The position numbers were made by a program, and so were the translations under genes. From positions 24,847,001 through 24,911,000 of the forward strand of contig JAWQUS010000001.1 of the NCBI GenBank assembly GCA_036365455.1: a stretch of 64,000 nucleotides of DNA. The letters run 5' to 3'. Shown in pieces: positions 20,772 through 31,039 of this stretch; positions within the stretch are counted from its first letter, which is position 1, and each line of letters starts with the position of its first letter. The notes under the pieces are model-generated. The model did no database searches and was not told where the DNA came from. It was given only the letters and a program-made list of their open reading frames with translations. The DNA comes from Macrosoma leucophasiata (taxonomy: Eukaryota > Arthropoda > Insecta > Lepidoptera > Hedylidae).

Positions 20772-21437
20772 ATGTTTTTTTTATGTAAGGAAGGTGGCGA
20801 AGCGCGCATGGCCCCGCGGCTGGTGTAGATCGGAAGCGATCTGCTCGGTTAAGCACTACGGGCGCGGTCGGGTAGTGTGATGGGTGACCGCTAGTGGCAA
20901 ATTAAATGCGCATTCTCGTGCTTTGGAGGGCACGTTAAGCCGTCGGTCCCGGTTGCTATCGATAGATAGCAGTCGTTAAACCTTGTCGGAGGCCTTATGG
21001 GCGGTTTGAAAACATCCGACAGCGGGTTGGCCACTAATCTACCCACCTCCACCAATACATACGCATTGGAGCAGCGTGGTGGAATAAGCTCCAGGCCTCC
21101 CCCAAAAAAAAGGGGAGAGATTCGTGCCCAGCAGTGGGACGTATAATGGGTTGCCATGATTATAAGGAAGGTGGCAAACGAGCTCACATTGATGTTAAGT
21201 GATGACTGCAGTCTAGAGATATATATATAAAAACCAGAGGTCAAAATGCAGATGCGTTGCCACCCCTGAGACCTTAGTTGTTATGTCTCTGTGATAGTTA
21301 TTACTAGGTCATACATTTCCATCTAACTGGAACACGTTATTGCTGAATTTGGCGCACTACCATTTTGCGGTAAACAGAGGTAATGGGATGGTGCCTACGC
21401 ACGCGAGCTTTGTCACTAGAGCTCTGGTACTAGTAAA
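20772..21437 (-). mobile_element. SINE-like family B, split by a 5S-derived SINE
   Basis: The T-run tail and TATGTAAGGAAGGTGGC lie left of the insertion. GAAGGTGGCAAACGAGCTCA, GTTAAGTGATGACTGCAG, CTAACTGGAACACGTTATTG and GTGCCTACGCACGCGAGC lie right of it. The split is caused by family D copy 1 (20799-21162). Confidence 0.85.
20799..21162 (+). mobile_element. 5S-rRNA-derived SINE family D, copy 1
   Basis: The head resembles the 3' half of 5S rRNA: GGTTAAGCACTACGGGCGCG, then GATGGGTGACCGCTAGTGG (compare the box C region, GATGGGTGACCGC, of 5S genes). The body has CGTTAAGCCGTCGGTCCCGG and AGCGGGTTGGCCACTAA. The tail has GCCCAGCAGTGGGACGTATA and GGGTTGCCATGATTA. A 13-bp target duplication TAAGGAAGGTGGC flanks it (20786-20798 and 21163-21175). 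Non-coding; an internal RNA polymerase III promoter of type 1 is inferred. Confidence 0.88.
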
Positions 21438-22918
21438 ACCAATATACAGTGGTATAAAGTGCTCAACAATATTAAATATTGCACATCGACCTAAGAGGAA
21501 GGTGGCTTCTACTTATTTCGGTCTGTAGAGCGTTATCTCTTTCGTTCTTTACCTATCTGACGTCTGTCGACCATTTTGATCAAGTTTTGAGCAATACCGG
21601 ACTACAGATGCTTACGTAGGCAGTGTGCAGCAGAGATAACACTCAACAAAGTCGAAACTAGCCGATTGTCACTTTCATACTGAAATATAACATTCTACAG
21701 ACACCAAATACGCCAAAGTCTACTTCGTAGGGTCAATGTATTTGTATTTGTCAATGTAATGTATTTGTCGTTATATAATTTATTTTCCGCCAAATCGCAC
21801 TATCTTATTCTGATTAATTATAACAACTATCAAAGAGTTAAACAGCGTAAGCCTTAGGGGTGGCAAAGTTTCTGCAGCAAGCGGGATATTTTGTCAAATC
21901 CAATTTCGAATCAATGTGTGCAAGCTGAAATGATCAAATTATTTTTAGAGTTCACCATGCTTAAAAATAGCTGACATTGAAACCAATAATCGTTACAATA
22001 AACATAAATTTAATAATTAAAGTAAACATTAAACTATTAATTTCATACCAAGAGCAGCTATTATCAGACTACGTCAAATAAATGTCGAGTAAATTAAAAA
22101 GATAAGCTACATTTTGGAAGCCAAATGAACTTTTTCTTGTTTTCTTAATGCACAAATTGACTGTAAACCATTTTTATGTGTGTGCAAAAGCTGTGGTCGA
22201 AATTAGCGTCGGTTACCGACCCTCGGCTTGTGACCTCTCAGACGACGCTCGCCACCATCTATCTTCTTACAAATCTAGACACGTTCTGTGCAAATGATAA
22301 GCGACCTTAATCCGTTTGGATTAAGACTAATTTCTGACAATAATTTAAGTTTGAGCAAAAAATTACACAAAGTTATGACTTGTCTGGCAGGATATTATTT
22401 TTGGAACCGATGAAGCTAGACAGTAAAAAACTTTAGAAGAAGAAAATGTAGACGATTTTGAACATTATTAACGTGGTGTTGTGTGTCCATTAGAAAATTG
22501 TTATGAAACTAAAATCCACATAAAAACGTAAGTACTTTTTGTTTATATTAAGATTTCTGTCTATCTGTCTTAGCGATAGTAGGTCATTAACGTTAGGCTT
22601 GAGGTCTCGGACACAATCTTTAGGCCGGTGACTAAGAGATATTATTTTTCTAAAATTAAGTGTAAATTTACTTCCAAAGCTTGTAAAGCTCAACAAAAGC
22701 TCCACATGCCTATAACAGATATTGAGTGAGCATTGCAATCGTTGCGGACGCTAAATGGAATGTAACATCTGTCATCCAAAATAAATAAACAGTTCATGCC
22801 CTCGTCGATGCGCGAACAGATTATGCCCGAGATGGGCCACCTCGCAGGCCCGTACCGCAGCTGCGTGCTTTGCGCACAGCAGCGATGATCAATCAGTCAG
22901 TTTTTAACACCCGCCATT
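21438..22918. other. non-coding stretch, nothing recognised
   Basis: No frame longer than about 80 codons and no repeat boundary. A locally GC-rich patch lies near 22800-22890 just before the hairpin at 22919. Confidence 0.4.
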
Positions 22919-22956
22919 ATTTTGTTGCACTGACAGACATGTCAGTGCAACAAAAT
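22919..22956. repeat. perfect 17-bp inverted repeat (hairpin)
   Basis: ATTTTGTTGCACTGACA and its exact reverse complement are separated by 4 bases. It could be a MITE remnant or a cruciform-forming site; no regulatory role can be shown. Confidence 0.9.
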
Positions 22957-23039
22957 GTCACTGTCACATGTCGAGGCACAGTTCGTTCGAATGGTTTTAA
23001 AGTTATCCAATAAAATAGACGAAAATTGATTACTCCCTC

Positions 23040-23355
23040 TTATCTTATATTATATATTGGCCTTTGGAACTCTGCCGGTGAATAACAAAGAATGACTCTT
23101 TTTATTTTCTTTTTACTCTTTGTTATCAGTTTGTAAATGGGAAATGAGACATTCTACTGATATGCTTTTTACATTAGTTTATTATACGAGTATTTAGTTT
23201 TATCTTAGTGATATTCTTGACTTTACATGTATTTTTTATCTTGTTTGACATGTATATCAATTGTTATTCACTTTAATTTATTTTGTTCGTTTTTGACGTG
23301 TCATAAGAAGTGCCTGTCACCCTAAATGAATAAATGATTTTCGGATTCTGATCTC
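23040..23355 (+). mobile_element. probable LINE 3' UTR/tail
   Basis: GGAACTCTGCCGGTGAATAA, TTTGTTATCAGTTTGTAAAT and the terminal AATGAATAAATGATTTTCGG resemble the tail-like segment at 34735-35060 (GGAACTCTGCTAAGTGAATA, TTTGTTATCATTG, AATAAAAATATTTTC). This is a 5'-truncated non-LTR remnant by inference. Confidence 0.5.
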
Positions 23356-23613
23356 CAAAACAACTGAGCTTATTTTTTTCAATTCCAGATATTACCTATA
23401 CGGTATACCTATCGATTAAAGAGAAACCTATTTAAAATATTGGAAATTCATTAAATGTAAGAAACCCCATGAACTCAAGTCCGACTCGCACTTGGCCGCT
23501 TTGTAGTTGAGAAAATAAACGTGGCTGGTTATCACGAAGGAAAATCAATTAAATGTGTGTCATGCGAAATGAAATGAATCGCCTTATTGAAAGGCTTGAA
23601 GTTACGGGTTATA

Positions 23614-23909
23614 AGTTAGGAACCCACTGCAGAATTATTTCATTCATTCAGATATGCTGCAAGCCTGAACCCCAATTTTTACGTATATTATGATCTAGAG
23701 AATATGTATCTACTAAGTTGTCTATCAAAATATGCCGTAAAGTGGTCGATATTTAACAACAAAACATTTAAAAATAATTTCCCGAAAAAAAAAAAACTTG
23801 TAACCACAGTTTGACAAGCAACCTAGTAAATATATGTTATTATATGCGTTAGCAATAGGTTTGCGGCATATCTTAATGAACGAAATGATTCTGCAGTGGG
23901 ATCCTAACC
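23614..23909. mobile_element. foldback MITE family E, long copy
   Basis: The left arm AGTTAGGAACCCACTGCAGA and the right arm TCTGCAGTGGGATCCTAACC are inverted. Pairing continues about 60 bp inward (ATTCAGATATGCTGCAAGCC against GGTTTGCGGCATATCTTAAT). No frame inside. Related copies at 24266, 34018 and 41215. Confidence 0.8.
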
Positions 23910-24265
23910 TATAATTATTAGGCTTCCTATCCGACAAATAAATAAAGCGTTAGTTAATTTGATTTTGAGGATATTAGTTAGTAATATTTGGCTCTAAATT
24001 AATCCGACCGCTACACGAGAGAAACTAATGCTTATTCTGTTTAATCGAAGCTAAAATTAGAAATATTCTATGCTTGATTTAAGTATTCATTGGGTGATGC
24101 TTAAAAGGTGTGCCTACTTAATAAATAAATTATAAATTAATTACAGTATTCACTCGCTATCAGTTTGAACATGAACGAATCCATGCTCGTTGTAAATATC
24201 GAATACCTAAAAATATCAAGTCACAGTCTTCGTTTTGGTTTTTTGTATATTTGATAGGTCTGATA

Positions 24266-24389
24266 GGTTAGGATCCCACTGCAGAATCATTTCCTAGTGG
24301 ATATATATTCTCTAGATTATAACGTGCGTAAAAATTAGGTTTGCAGCATATCTGGATGAACGAAATGATTCTGCAGTGGGATCCTAACC
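24266..24389. mobile_element. MITE family E, short copy with perfect 28-bp termini
   Basis: 124 bp. The first 28 bases (GGTTAGGATCCCACTGCAGA and on) are the exact reverse complement of the last 28. I could not define a target duplication (left flank GTCTGATA, right flank AAGAATAG). Confidence 0.88.
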
Positions 24390-24814
24390 AAGAATAGATT
24401 GTAGTCAATTTATATCGTTAAAAACCTACGAAGTTCACCAGGACAGGAAGTCATTGAAATAATAAAACCTCCCGACGAGCGTTCCCGAATTTATAAAACT
24501 CATTTTTGCAAACCATTCCATCTTGAAAAGATTTCAAATGGAATGTAGATGACATATTCAATTTTTAACATGAAGTCGCGAGCTCACTTCTGTTCAATGC
24601 CAATAATATGTCCAATATGAACGCGCGCTGTGACGAACTGAGCGCACCCTGCTTATTGAATATCGACGGATCAGCGGACATTTTACTTGGCTCTGTCTCT
24701 TATGATGTGCATATTTTGGAGACATATTTTATTTTCGATGATTTATCACTACTGGGAGTAAATGCCTTGTCTTATTTTCATTTTTGGTTATTATTTTCTC
24801 TATTGAAATAAAAA
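24390..24814. other. non-coding stretch, nothing recognised
   Basis: A 67-codon frame at 24608 has no recognisable motif and is not supported. Confidence 0.4.
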
Positions 24815-25144
24815 GTGCCTCAGTAGCCTAGTGGTAGCAGGCCACTACTACTACGCTGGAGGTCCTAGGTTCGATTCCCGGGTCGAATCGAACCTAGGCT
24901 CTAGGTATCGGCTATCAGAGATGACGGTTTAAATCCTTTATCTTTGATTCTATTGGGATTATTCCATTTTCTGGAAGTTTCCCAGTACCTCGGAGTTTGG
25001 TAATGTGCCCGGAGATGCCAACTGGTTCGCCACCTGTTACATGGGCCAAAACGTAACCGGCGAATCGTTGGTGTTTGCATGTATGCTTGAATGCATGCAT
25101 TTACCTCTGCCTAGCCCTTCGGGGATCACAGGCGTGAAGTTACG
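24815..25144 (+). mobile_element. SINE family C, copy 3, with mirrored T-arm
   Basis: Starts GTGCCTCAGTAGCCTAGTGG, with box B GGTTCGATTCCCGGG. A reverse-complement copy of the same segment follows at once (GAATCGAACCTAGG, 24885-24898), before the normal body GGCTATCAGAGATGACGG. It ends GGCGTGAAGTTACG. Otherwise a good full-length copy. Confidence 0.88.
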
Positions 25145-26270
25145 TTGAAAAACAAAAACTGTTTTTACGGATTAGCTCGCGTATATAAAGCAACATAAAA
25201 AAAAAATGATTCTTATTTTATCAATCGATTTCGTAAATATGGTTTTGTTTGATCGAGTGTTGTATTTTAAATCTCTTGTCAAACGTACCTAAGAGTCAAG
25301 GGCACGCGGAGACAGAGAGAGTAGACATTTTTTTTAGATCGCGCGTTTTCTTTTGCTCCTTAATTTAACTTATATGTCAGAAATAGGGCGTCACGGGCCT
25401 GGTTATCAATGGTTGTAACGCTGGCACTGGGCAGAGGTCTAGGGTCCTAATGACACCCCGGGCCTCTGAATCCCTTAGTCCGTACTGGAAGTGCCTACTA
25501 CTACTAATTTTTTAAGGCCAGCTCCCAACGATAGCGCGGTAACGCATGGGGCGGTAAAGGATTTTTTTCATGTACAAATAAATTATTTTCGACTTTAGGC
25601 CTAATTGTCTGGCGGTGCCGGCGTCCACGCCGTGCTATGCCATTACTGGACGCCGGCCCTTATGCTTATTTTTGCAGGAGAGTCGTGACTTATTCAACAA
25701 TTGCATGTGTTAATTATTAAAATTTTAAGACAGTTGCTATTTTTTATTACATAATGTAATGGCTGTTCATTGACTTATTGGGTCCAGTTTTGTATTCTTC
25801 AATTTGCGAACGAAATTAAAACAATGATTGGCGGTACAGGATAGCTGTTCATAAAAATATTATTGAAAATATGAATATTTATGATGTTCGTTAACAATGC
25901 AAGTGCTCAGTTGACACACTGAAACGAATTTTGCATCATATTATTATAAATGACAACTGTATTTTTTGTTATTTTTATACAGTGTTTTTAATAAATTATT
26001 TCATTTTTACTCCTTACTTTGGCGGCTAGGGCTGGTGAAATAAATATTCTATTTTATGTAAACAGTAACTTAGAAATAGTAATGAATTGGCAGGTGCCCA
26101 GAGCTCAGCAAAATGTCTTATGAAGTAGGTTAAGTGATTGACAAATTATATGATACCGAGTATGTAATCTAATCGTGCTCTCCATTTACCTTATAATTTA
26201 AGTAAGTTCATTTTATTTATAAGATAAGAAACGGCAAAAGAGTACCTTTATAATTTTAAATAAACAATAA
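25145..26270. other. non-coding; GC-rich hairpin at 25617-25657
   Basis: GCCGGCGTCCA (25617-25627) is repeated as its exact reverse complement at 25647-25657 with a 19-base loop. The surrounding GC-rich segment (25380-25660) stands out from AT-rich flanks and may be retroposon debris. No frame is supported. Confidence 0.5.
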
Positions 26271-26414
26271 CCCCCTTATTCATAAAAGCATTAAGCTAAA
26301 GTGTTGCTAATCTCTCCTTTGTCTTTTTCTATCCTACGTAATTGACAATGCGACTGATAAAGACAAAGCATATTATAACTAAAACGTATCAAATGTACGT
26401 TTATGAATAAGGGG
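26271..26414. mobile_element. MITE family J, copy 1
   Basis: Termini CCCCTTATTCATAAA and TTTATGAATAAGGGG are inverted. The interior matches the copy at 45510 in reverse complement (AGTGTTGCTAATCTCTCCTT, TTGTCTTTTTCTATCCT). 144 bp; no target duplication could be fixed. Confidence 0.85.
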
Positions 26415-27214
26415 CAGATAACTATAGATCAACTGATCTAGTGTCTTAAGAAAGAAAGTACCTGAGTGCTATAGCAAATTTTTGAGAATCCTTTACAGCT
26501 ACATACATCAGTTTTTTCTAGGCTCTTTCATACATATACCTATAATTCGTAGACTGAATAATTTGCACATCTCTCGGGCTCTCATCTGTCTACTCAGTGT
26601 ACTGCAATATGCAGAACTTCTTTGTGTGCAGACGTATACCTTTATACATGTACACTTGCCCTAGTTAGGCTTTAATTAAAATGTACCCATTTCTCTGCTC
26701 TATTTTCTGTTACGGTGCTTTTAAAGCTTGCCTAGGTTTTGAGAAGATGATTTGTTTCAATTTGAAGGGTTCTGTATTCAGAAGTTATTACTTTGATTGG
26801 CTCTTATTGATCATTGGTCCATGAATTTTGGTTGAGTTAAACGATAGATACAGAGAAAACGAGTTATTTTATGCGAATTCATCCAAAAAAAATTTTCTTA
26901 GTTCAATTGAAGGATTGATCGGTTCAGTGGTTTTTTCATGAAAGCTTAGTAAACAGACAGATTAAATAATTTTCGCATTTACCTTAGTATCCTGAAGATA
27001 TGTTCGAGGCATGCTCAGCACATTTTTGTTACACCATTATTGTTAACAATTTTCTGGATTATTTGGTGTGCCCGTTTATTTAACTCAACTATTTTGTTGG
27101 TCCCAATTATCACTGAATTATTATTATCTTAATTTCTTTGAGCCATGTCAAAATAATCAAAGTTTCAGGGCAAGACAAACATAAAATCTAACATGGATAG
27201 ACTAACTGATTTAC
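26415..27214. other. non-coding stretch, nothing recognised
   Basis: AT-rich with short incidental frames only. Confidence 0.4.
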
Positions 27215-27435
27215 GATATGAAATGAGCTTGAATATTGCTGTTCAGAACGAATTGATGTAAAAAAAGAATCGGAAGTACGTAGTGGCGGGATGAGGGTTG
27301 ATCAGATGGCAGAAATTGGATAGTGTCTCACGAACATACATAGAATATATTCAATTAAATGCCTTCTCGGATTTTCGGTACTCCGAGACCACACCGGTCT
27401 GTATTGTTAATGGTGTAGTTTGACACGTATTTCGC
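27215..27435 (+). repeat. dispersed repeat Q, copy 1
   Basis: Pairs with 28165-28390: GTAGTGGCGGGATGAGGG, AAATTGGATAGTGTCTCACG and CCGGTCTGTATT recur in order (GTAATGGCGGGACGAGGG, AAATTGGATAATGTCTCACG, CCCGTCCGTATT). Element type is not recognised. Confidence 0.65.
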
Positions 27436-27542
27436 TGTGACTTTAATGTAGGTACAGTTATTACTCATTGAGTTGTAGTGTCGAAGCTCGAGAGGCACTA
27501 CCGTTAACTGATCTATGTGCATTAACAATCGTGTTCCAGTTA

Positions 27543-27805
27543 GATTTTTTATGTAATGGTGGCAAACACGCAGTTAACATTGATGTTAAGTGATGACTGC
27601 AGCCTACAGGCACCCACACAAAGGCCCGAGGTCAAAATGTAGATTTTTTTTTTATGTTTTAAAAGTGGCAAACAAGCATACAGTTCACATTGATGTTAAG
27701 TGATGACTGCAGCCTATAGACACCCACACAATGACCAAAGGTAAAAATGCAGATACGTTACCACTCCTGAGGCCTAAGGTGTTGTAAGGTGGTGTGGTAA
27801 CGTAC
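27543..27805 (-). mobile_element. two tandem SINE-like family B fragments
   Basis: Two consecutive tail-proximal pieces each begin with a T-run (27543 and 27642), followed by TGGCAAACA, GATGTTAAGTGATGACTGCA and AGGTCAAAATG or its equivalent. Both are truncated at the head side. Confidence 0.75.
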
Positions 27806-27922
27806 CTTTTCTTTATATATTTCAATATCCCCTTATAACGACAACAAAAAAAACAGTGCATGCTTGCTTGCTAATTATTTCTCATGGAAAATAATAGCAC
27901 GGTAAACAAAATAAACACTTTT

Positions 27923-28133
27923 GACGACCCGGTTATTCCAGCGGTGTGAAACCATCGTATGATTCGAAGGGTCGCGGGTTCGATCCCCGCACCGGGACAA
28001 ATATTTGTATGGCCTACAGATATTTGTTTCGGGTCTGGGTGTTTGTGTATGTGTTGTATGTGTACAACTGCACCCACGACACAGGTTTATCCCTACTGTG
28101 GGGCTGTGAGTGTAAGCGTATGCAAAAAAAAAA
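27923..28133 (+). mobile_element. SINE family A, copy 4, best preserved
   Basis: GACGACCCGGTTATTCCAGC head, CGGGTTCGATCCCCGCACCG with a perfect T-stem-like box B, the body GTCTGGGTGTTTGTGTATGT, the end GAGTGTAAGCGTATGC and an A-run of about 10. Confidence 0.9.
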
Positions 28134-28164
28134 ACTCTCATAAATATATAGACAGACGCACGAT

Positions 28165-28390
28165 ATGAAATATGAAATCACATTCAACACAGCTCGAAAA
28201 TGATTGATATAAAAAGATTCATAAGGAAGTGCGTAATGGCGGGACGAGGGATGGACCAGACGGCGCAAATTGGATAATGTCTCACGTATATTAAGGGAAT
28301 GGCCGATTTAATGCTTTCTCAAATATTGCTCCGGGATCATACCCGTCCGTATTACGTTGGAGTCAATTGATATAATTTAACAGTGGGACT
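28165..28390 (+). repeat. dispersed repeat Q, copy 2
   Basis: Second copy of the segment at 27215, diverged. The two copies bracket the SINE B and SINE A insertions. Confidence 0.65.
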
Positions 28391-28954
28391 ACCTTGCGAA
28401 ATATGTATCAGATAGTACGCCTTCCCTCGGGGCCGTCGCGTAAATCGTAGTCGTAATAATTCGAGAATCCGAATAGTTGGTAATCATAATTAAAAAAAAC
28501 CGACTACAAACGTAGTTGATTACGCCCAACTCTGTTAGGAATACTGCATATAAGCCAAGTATTTACGAACGGTAAACATAAAGCCAGCAAGTGAAAGCAA
28601 TTGTCCGCATTGTGGGCAGACAATGCGGGACGGGGCTGAGATGACACGGGACCAAATGAGACGGAATGGGACAAATGCCGGGACGGGAGGATTTGGATAA
28701 CCAACAGCCGACAGTTTGCCTGGAAATTATTGGACGCTGATGTGTTTTATATTCTTTCTCGTCAGCCTTCTGACGTTACCTTCAGAAATGAATTTTGGGG
28801 TTCTATAGACATCTTTGTAAAGGGATACGTACTTTAATGAAAATTGCAAGAAGAGTATTTTTTTGCGCCATTAATCACTAACATATAAAAATATTCATCA
28901 TGCATGTAAAACACCTAAAGCAAGTTTTTTAAAAATATTTATAATACTATCATA
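28391..28954. other. non-coding; short H-type tail trace
   Basis: AAAAAAACCGACTACAAACG at about 28493 resembles the reverse complement of LINE-tail family H. The rest is not recognised. Confidence 0.35.
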
Positions 28955-29099
28955 GTTGCCACCCCTGAGATCTTAGTTGTTTTGTCTCTATGATAGTTAT
29001 TACAGGGTCATACATAACCATCTAAGCGGTACATGATAGATTAAGTAATAGGTGCTTACGCCCTCGAGCTCCTACACTGAAACTCTACCACCAGTAAGC
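28955..29099 (-). mobile_element. SINE-like family B, 5' half
   Basis: GTTGCCACCCCTGAGATCTT, AGGGTCATACATAACCATCT and CTGAAACTCTACCACCAGTA on the minus strand. The tail half is missing. Confidence 0.75.
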
Positions 29100-29411
29100 A
29101 GCCAGTAAGCAGCTCTCGTGCTCTTTGCCTATCCCGTAATAGACTTGGCGGAAGTTACGGAAGAAACCTATTATAATATAAGACTTTGATCCCTCGGTTG
29201 ATATTATCAAATAATATATTGCAAAATACGATTCTCCTGTACCGAGGGGATGCGTCGCTGATGCCATATAATATCCGGGAGGCTTTGATGTCGGTAATAA
29301 TTGCATTTTCCATCGGCTTCCCAGCGCGGTTACAATTTGCCGGTAATATATAAGAAGGTAATATAGTTTTCTTTGAAGTCTTTTCAACATATTTCCTAGT
29401 ATAATAATAAT

Positions 29412-29802
29412 AATGGCAACCCATTTTACGTCCCACTGCTGGGCACGAGTCTCTCCACTTTTTGCGGGAAGGCCTGGAGCTTACTCCACCACGCTGCTTC
29501 AATGCGGATTGGTGGAAGTGGGTGGGTTAGTGGCCAACCCGCTGTTGGATGTTTTCAAACCGCCCATAAGGCCTCCGACAAGGTTTAACGACTGCTATCT
29601 ACCGATAGCAACCGGGACCGACGGCTTAACGTGCCCTCCGAAGCACGGTTACGCGCATTTAATTTGCCACTAGCGGTCATCCATCACACTACCCGACCGC
29701 GCCCGTAGTACTTAACCGAGTAGATCGCCTAGTCTACTTCACCGGGCAATCGGCGAGCGCTGAAGGCGCTCCAGCCTAGAGCCGCCGGGCCATGCGCGCT
29801 TT
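29412..29802 (-). mobile_element. 5S-derived SINE family D, copy 2
   Basis: Complete on the minus strand. The tail TGGCAACCCATTTTACGTCC is at the left, then GCCAACCCGCTGTTGGATGT. The 5S-like GGTCATCCATCACACTACCC and GCGCCCGTAGTACTTAACCG lie near 29680-29720, and the head GGGCCATGCGCGC at 29790. The head is longer than in copy 1. Confidence 0.85.
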
Positions 29803-30051
29803 ACCTAGTATGTGTTATTATTATTATAATTTGGTGACTACACCTTACACAAAGTGGCTTGATCTTTTCGTTACTAGAACAACTATTGTATAACAATAAA
29901 TAATGAAGAGTTGATGTATTTTCACCTTATGCTATTACAGTAGCAAAACGAATAAGCCACGCATTTTTATTCAGTTTATGATGTAAGGCCTGTCGTAAGA
30001 GGCAACTAAAGGATTTCGGGATCAAGGAGCGGTCGTGGGTGGGACTTTGAC

Positions 30052-30255
30052 AGTTCATCAAACTCAAACTCAAAAATTTATTTAATCACTGGGAAATAAT
30101 AGCAATTGCTTGTGATAGGTCAAATTTCAAAATATAAAATTAAAGCGAATAACAACAGATACGTTGATTAATATGCCAAAGTAAACAAAAAATAAAACAA
30201 ATATTGGTCCAAAAATACTTAATAACAAAAATAGGTATCAACAGAATGTTCCATA
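30052..30255 (-). mobile_element. LINE 3' tail family N, minus strand
   Basis: Begins with the reverse complement of a GAGTTTGAGTTT tail (AACTCAAACTCAAAAATTTA), then CTTGTGATAGGTCAAATTTC and CAACAGATACGTTGATTAAT. The plus-strand relative is 52040-52210. Sequence to 30450 (CGCTCTGGAAGACATTGC) may be the same element, but I see no domain. Confidence 0.6.
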
Positions 30256-30449
30256 CTCTCTTTTACAAACGGCAAGAATATGGGACATTCTTTGTCATTC
30301 ATCGCACTGTTTTACCACGACAGGACAGCCACATGTCATTGGGCTATGAAAGCCCCACTTTGCTCAATACTATGCTCAAGTTGAGCTTCGAGGTCCACGG
30401 GCGCTCTGGAAGACATTGCAACGCAATACCCAGAGTTAACTTATAAAAT

Positions 30450-31039
30450 ATGCACAGAGGAATACTACCGGGGCGGCTTTGCTGAGTAGAATTTTCATAC
30501 TTTCCGCCTTGTCTCCTCCAAGACCGCAAGGGTGTCTATGATGATTGCCACATAAAAAAAGCAAAACGGATAAGCCACGTATTTTCCTAAGGTGTAATGT
30601 TATGACGTGCAGAGTTCGAAACTTTGCTTCACGTGAGACCTGATAACTTTTAGACAGCAGTAGACCGTATGGTCACGTCTAAGCACCACTTTCCATTAAA
30701 TTATTTTTGTTAACAATATTTTGTCAATAAATATTTAACCAAGAATAAACATGATGTGTCTTCGGAACTACACATTAGATTCAATGTAATAAGATTTCCT
30801 TCAAAGAACAATATTATTTTGGCAGTCAAAGGAAAACGTTCTTTAATCAATTAGATTCACAGAAACATGCCAATTTAATTTAATATACCAATAAAAAAAC
30901 ATAATTTCCCAACATATTGTGACAGATCACCCATCTATAGAAATAAAAATAAATTGCTCAATGTGTTGCTAAGCTTAAAACTCAAGAACGGCTGGACCGA
31001 TTTCATCATTGACCAACAAATGGTCCAGTTAGGTCAGTC
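30450..31039. other. non-coding stretch, nothing recognised
   Basis: A phrase common in old repeats (CTCAAGAACGGCTGGACCGA, 30981) is present, without a definable element. Confidence 0.4.
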
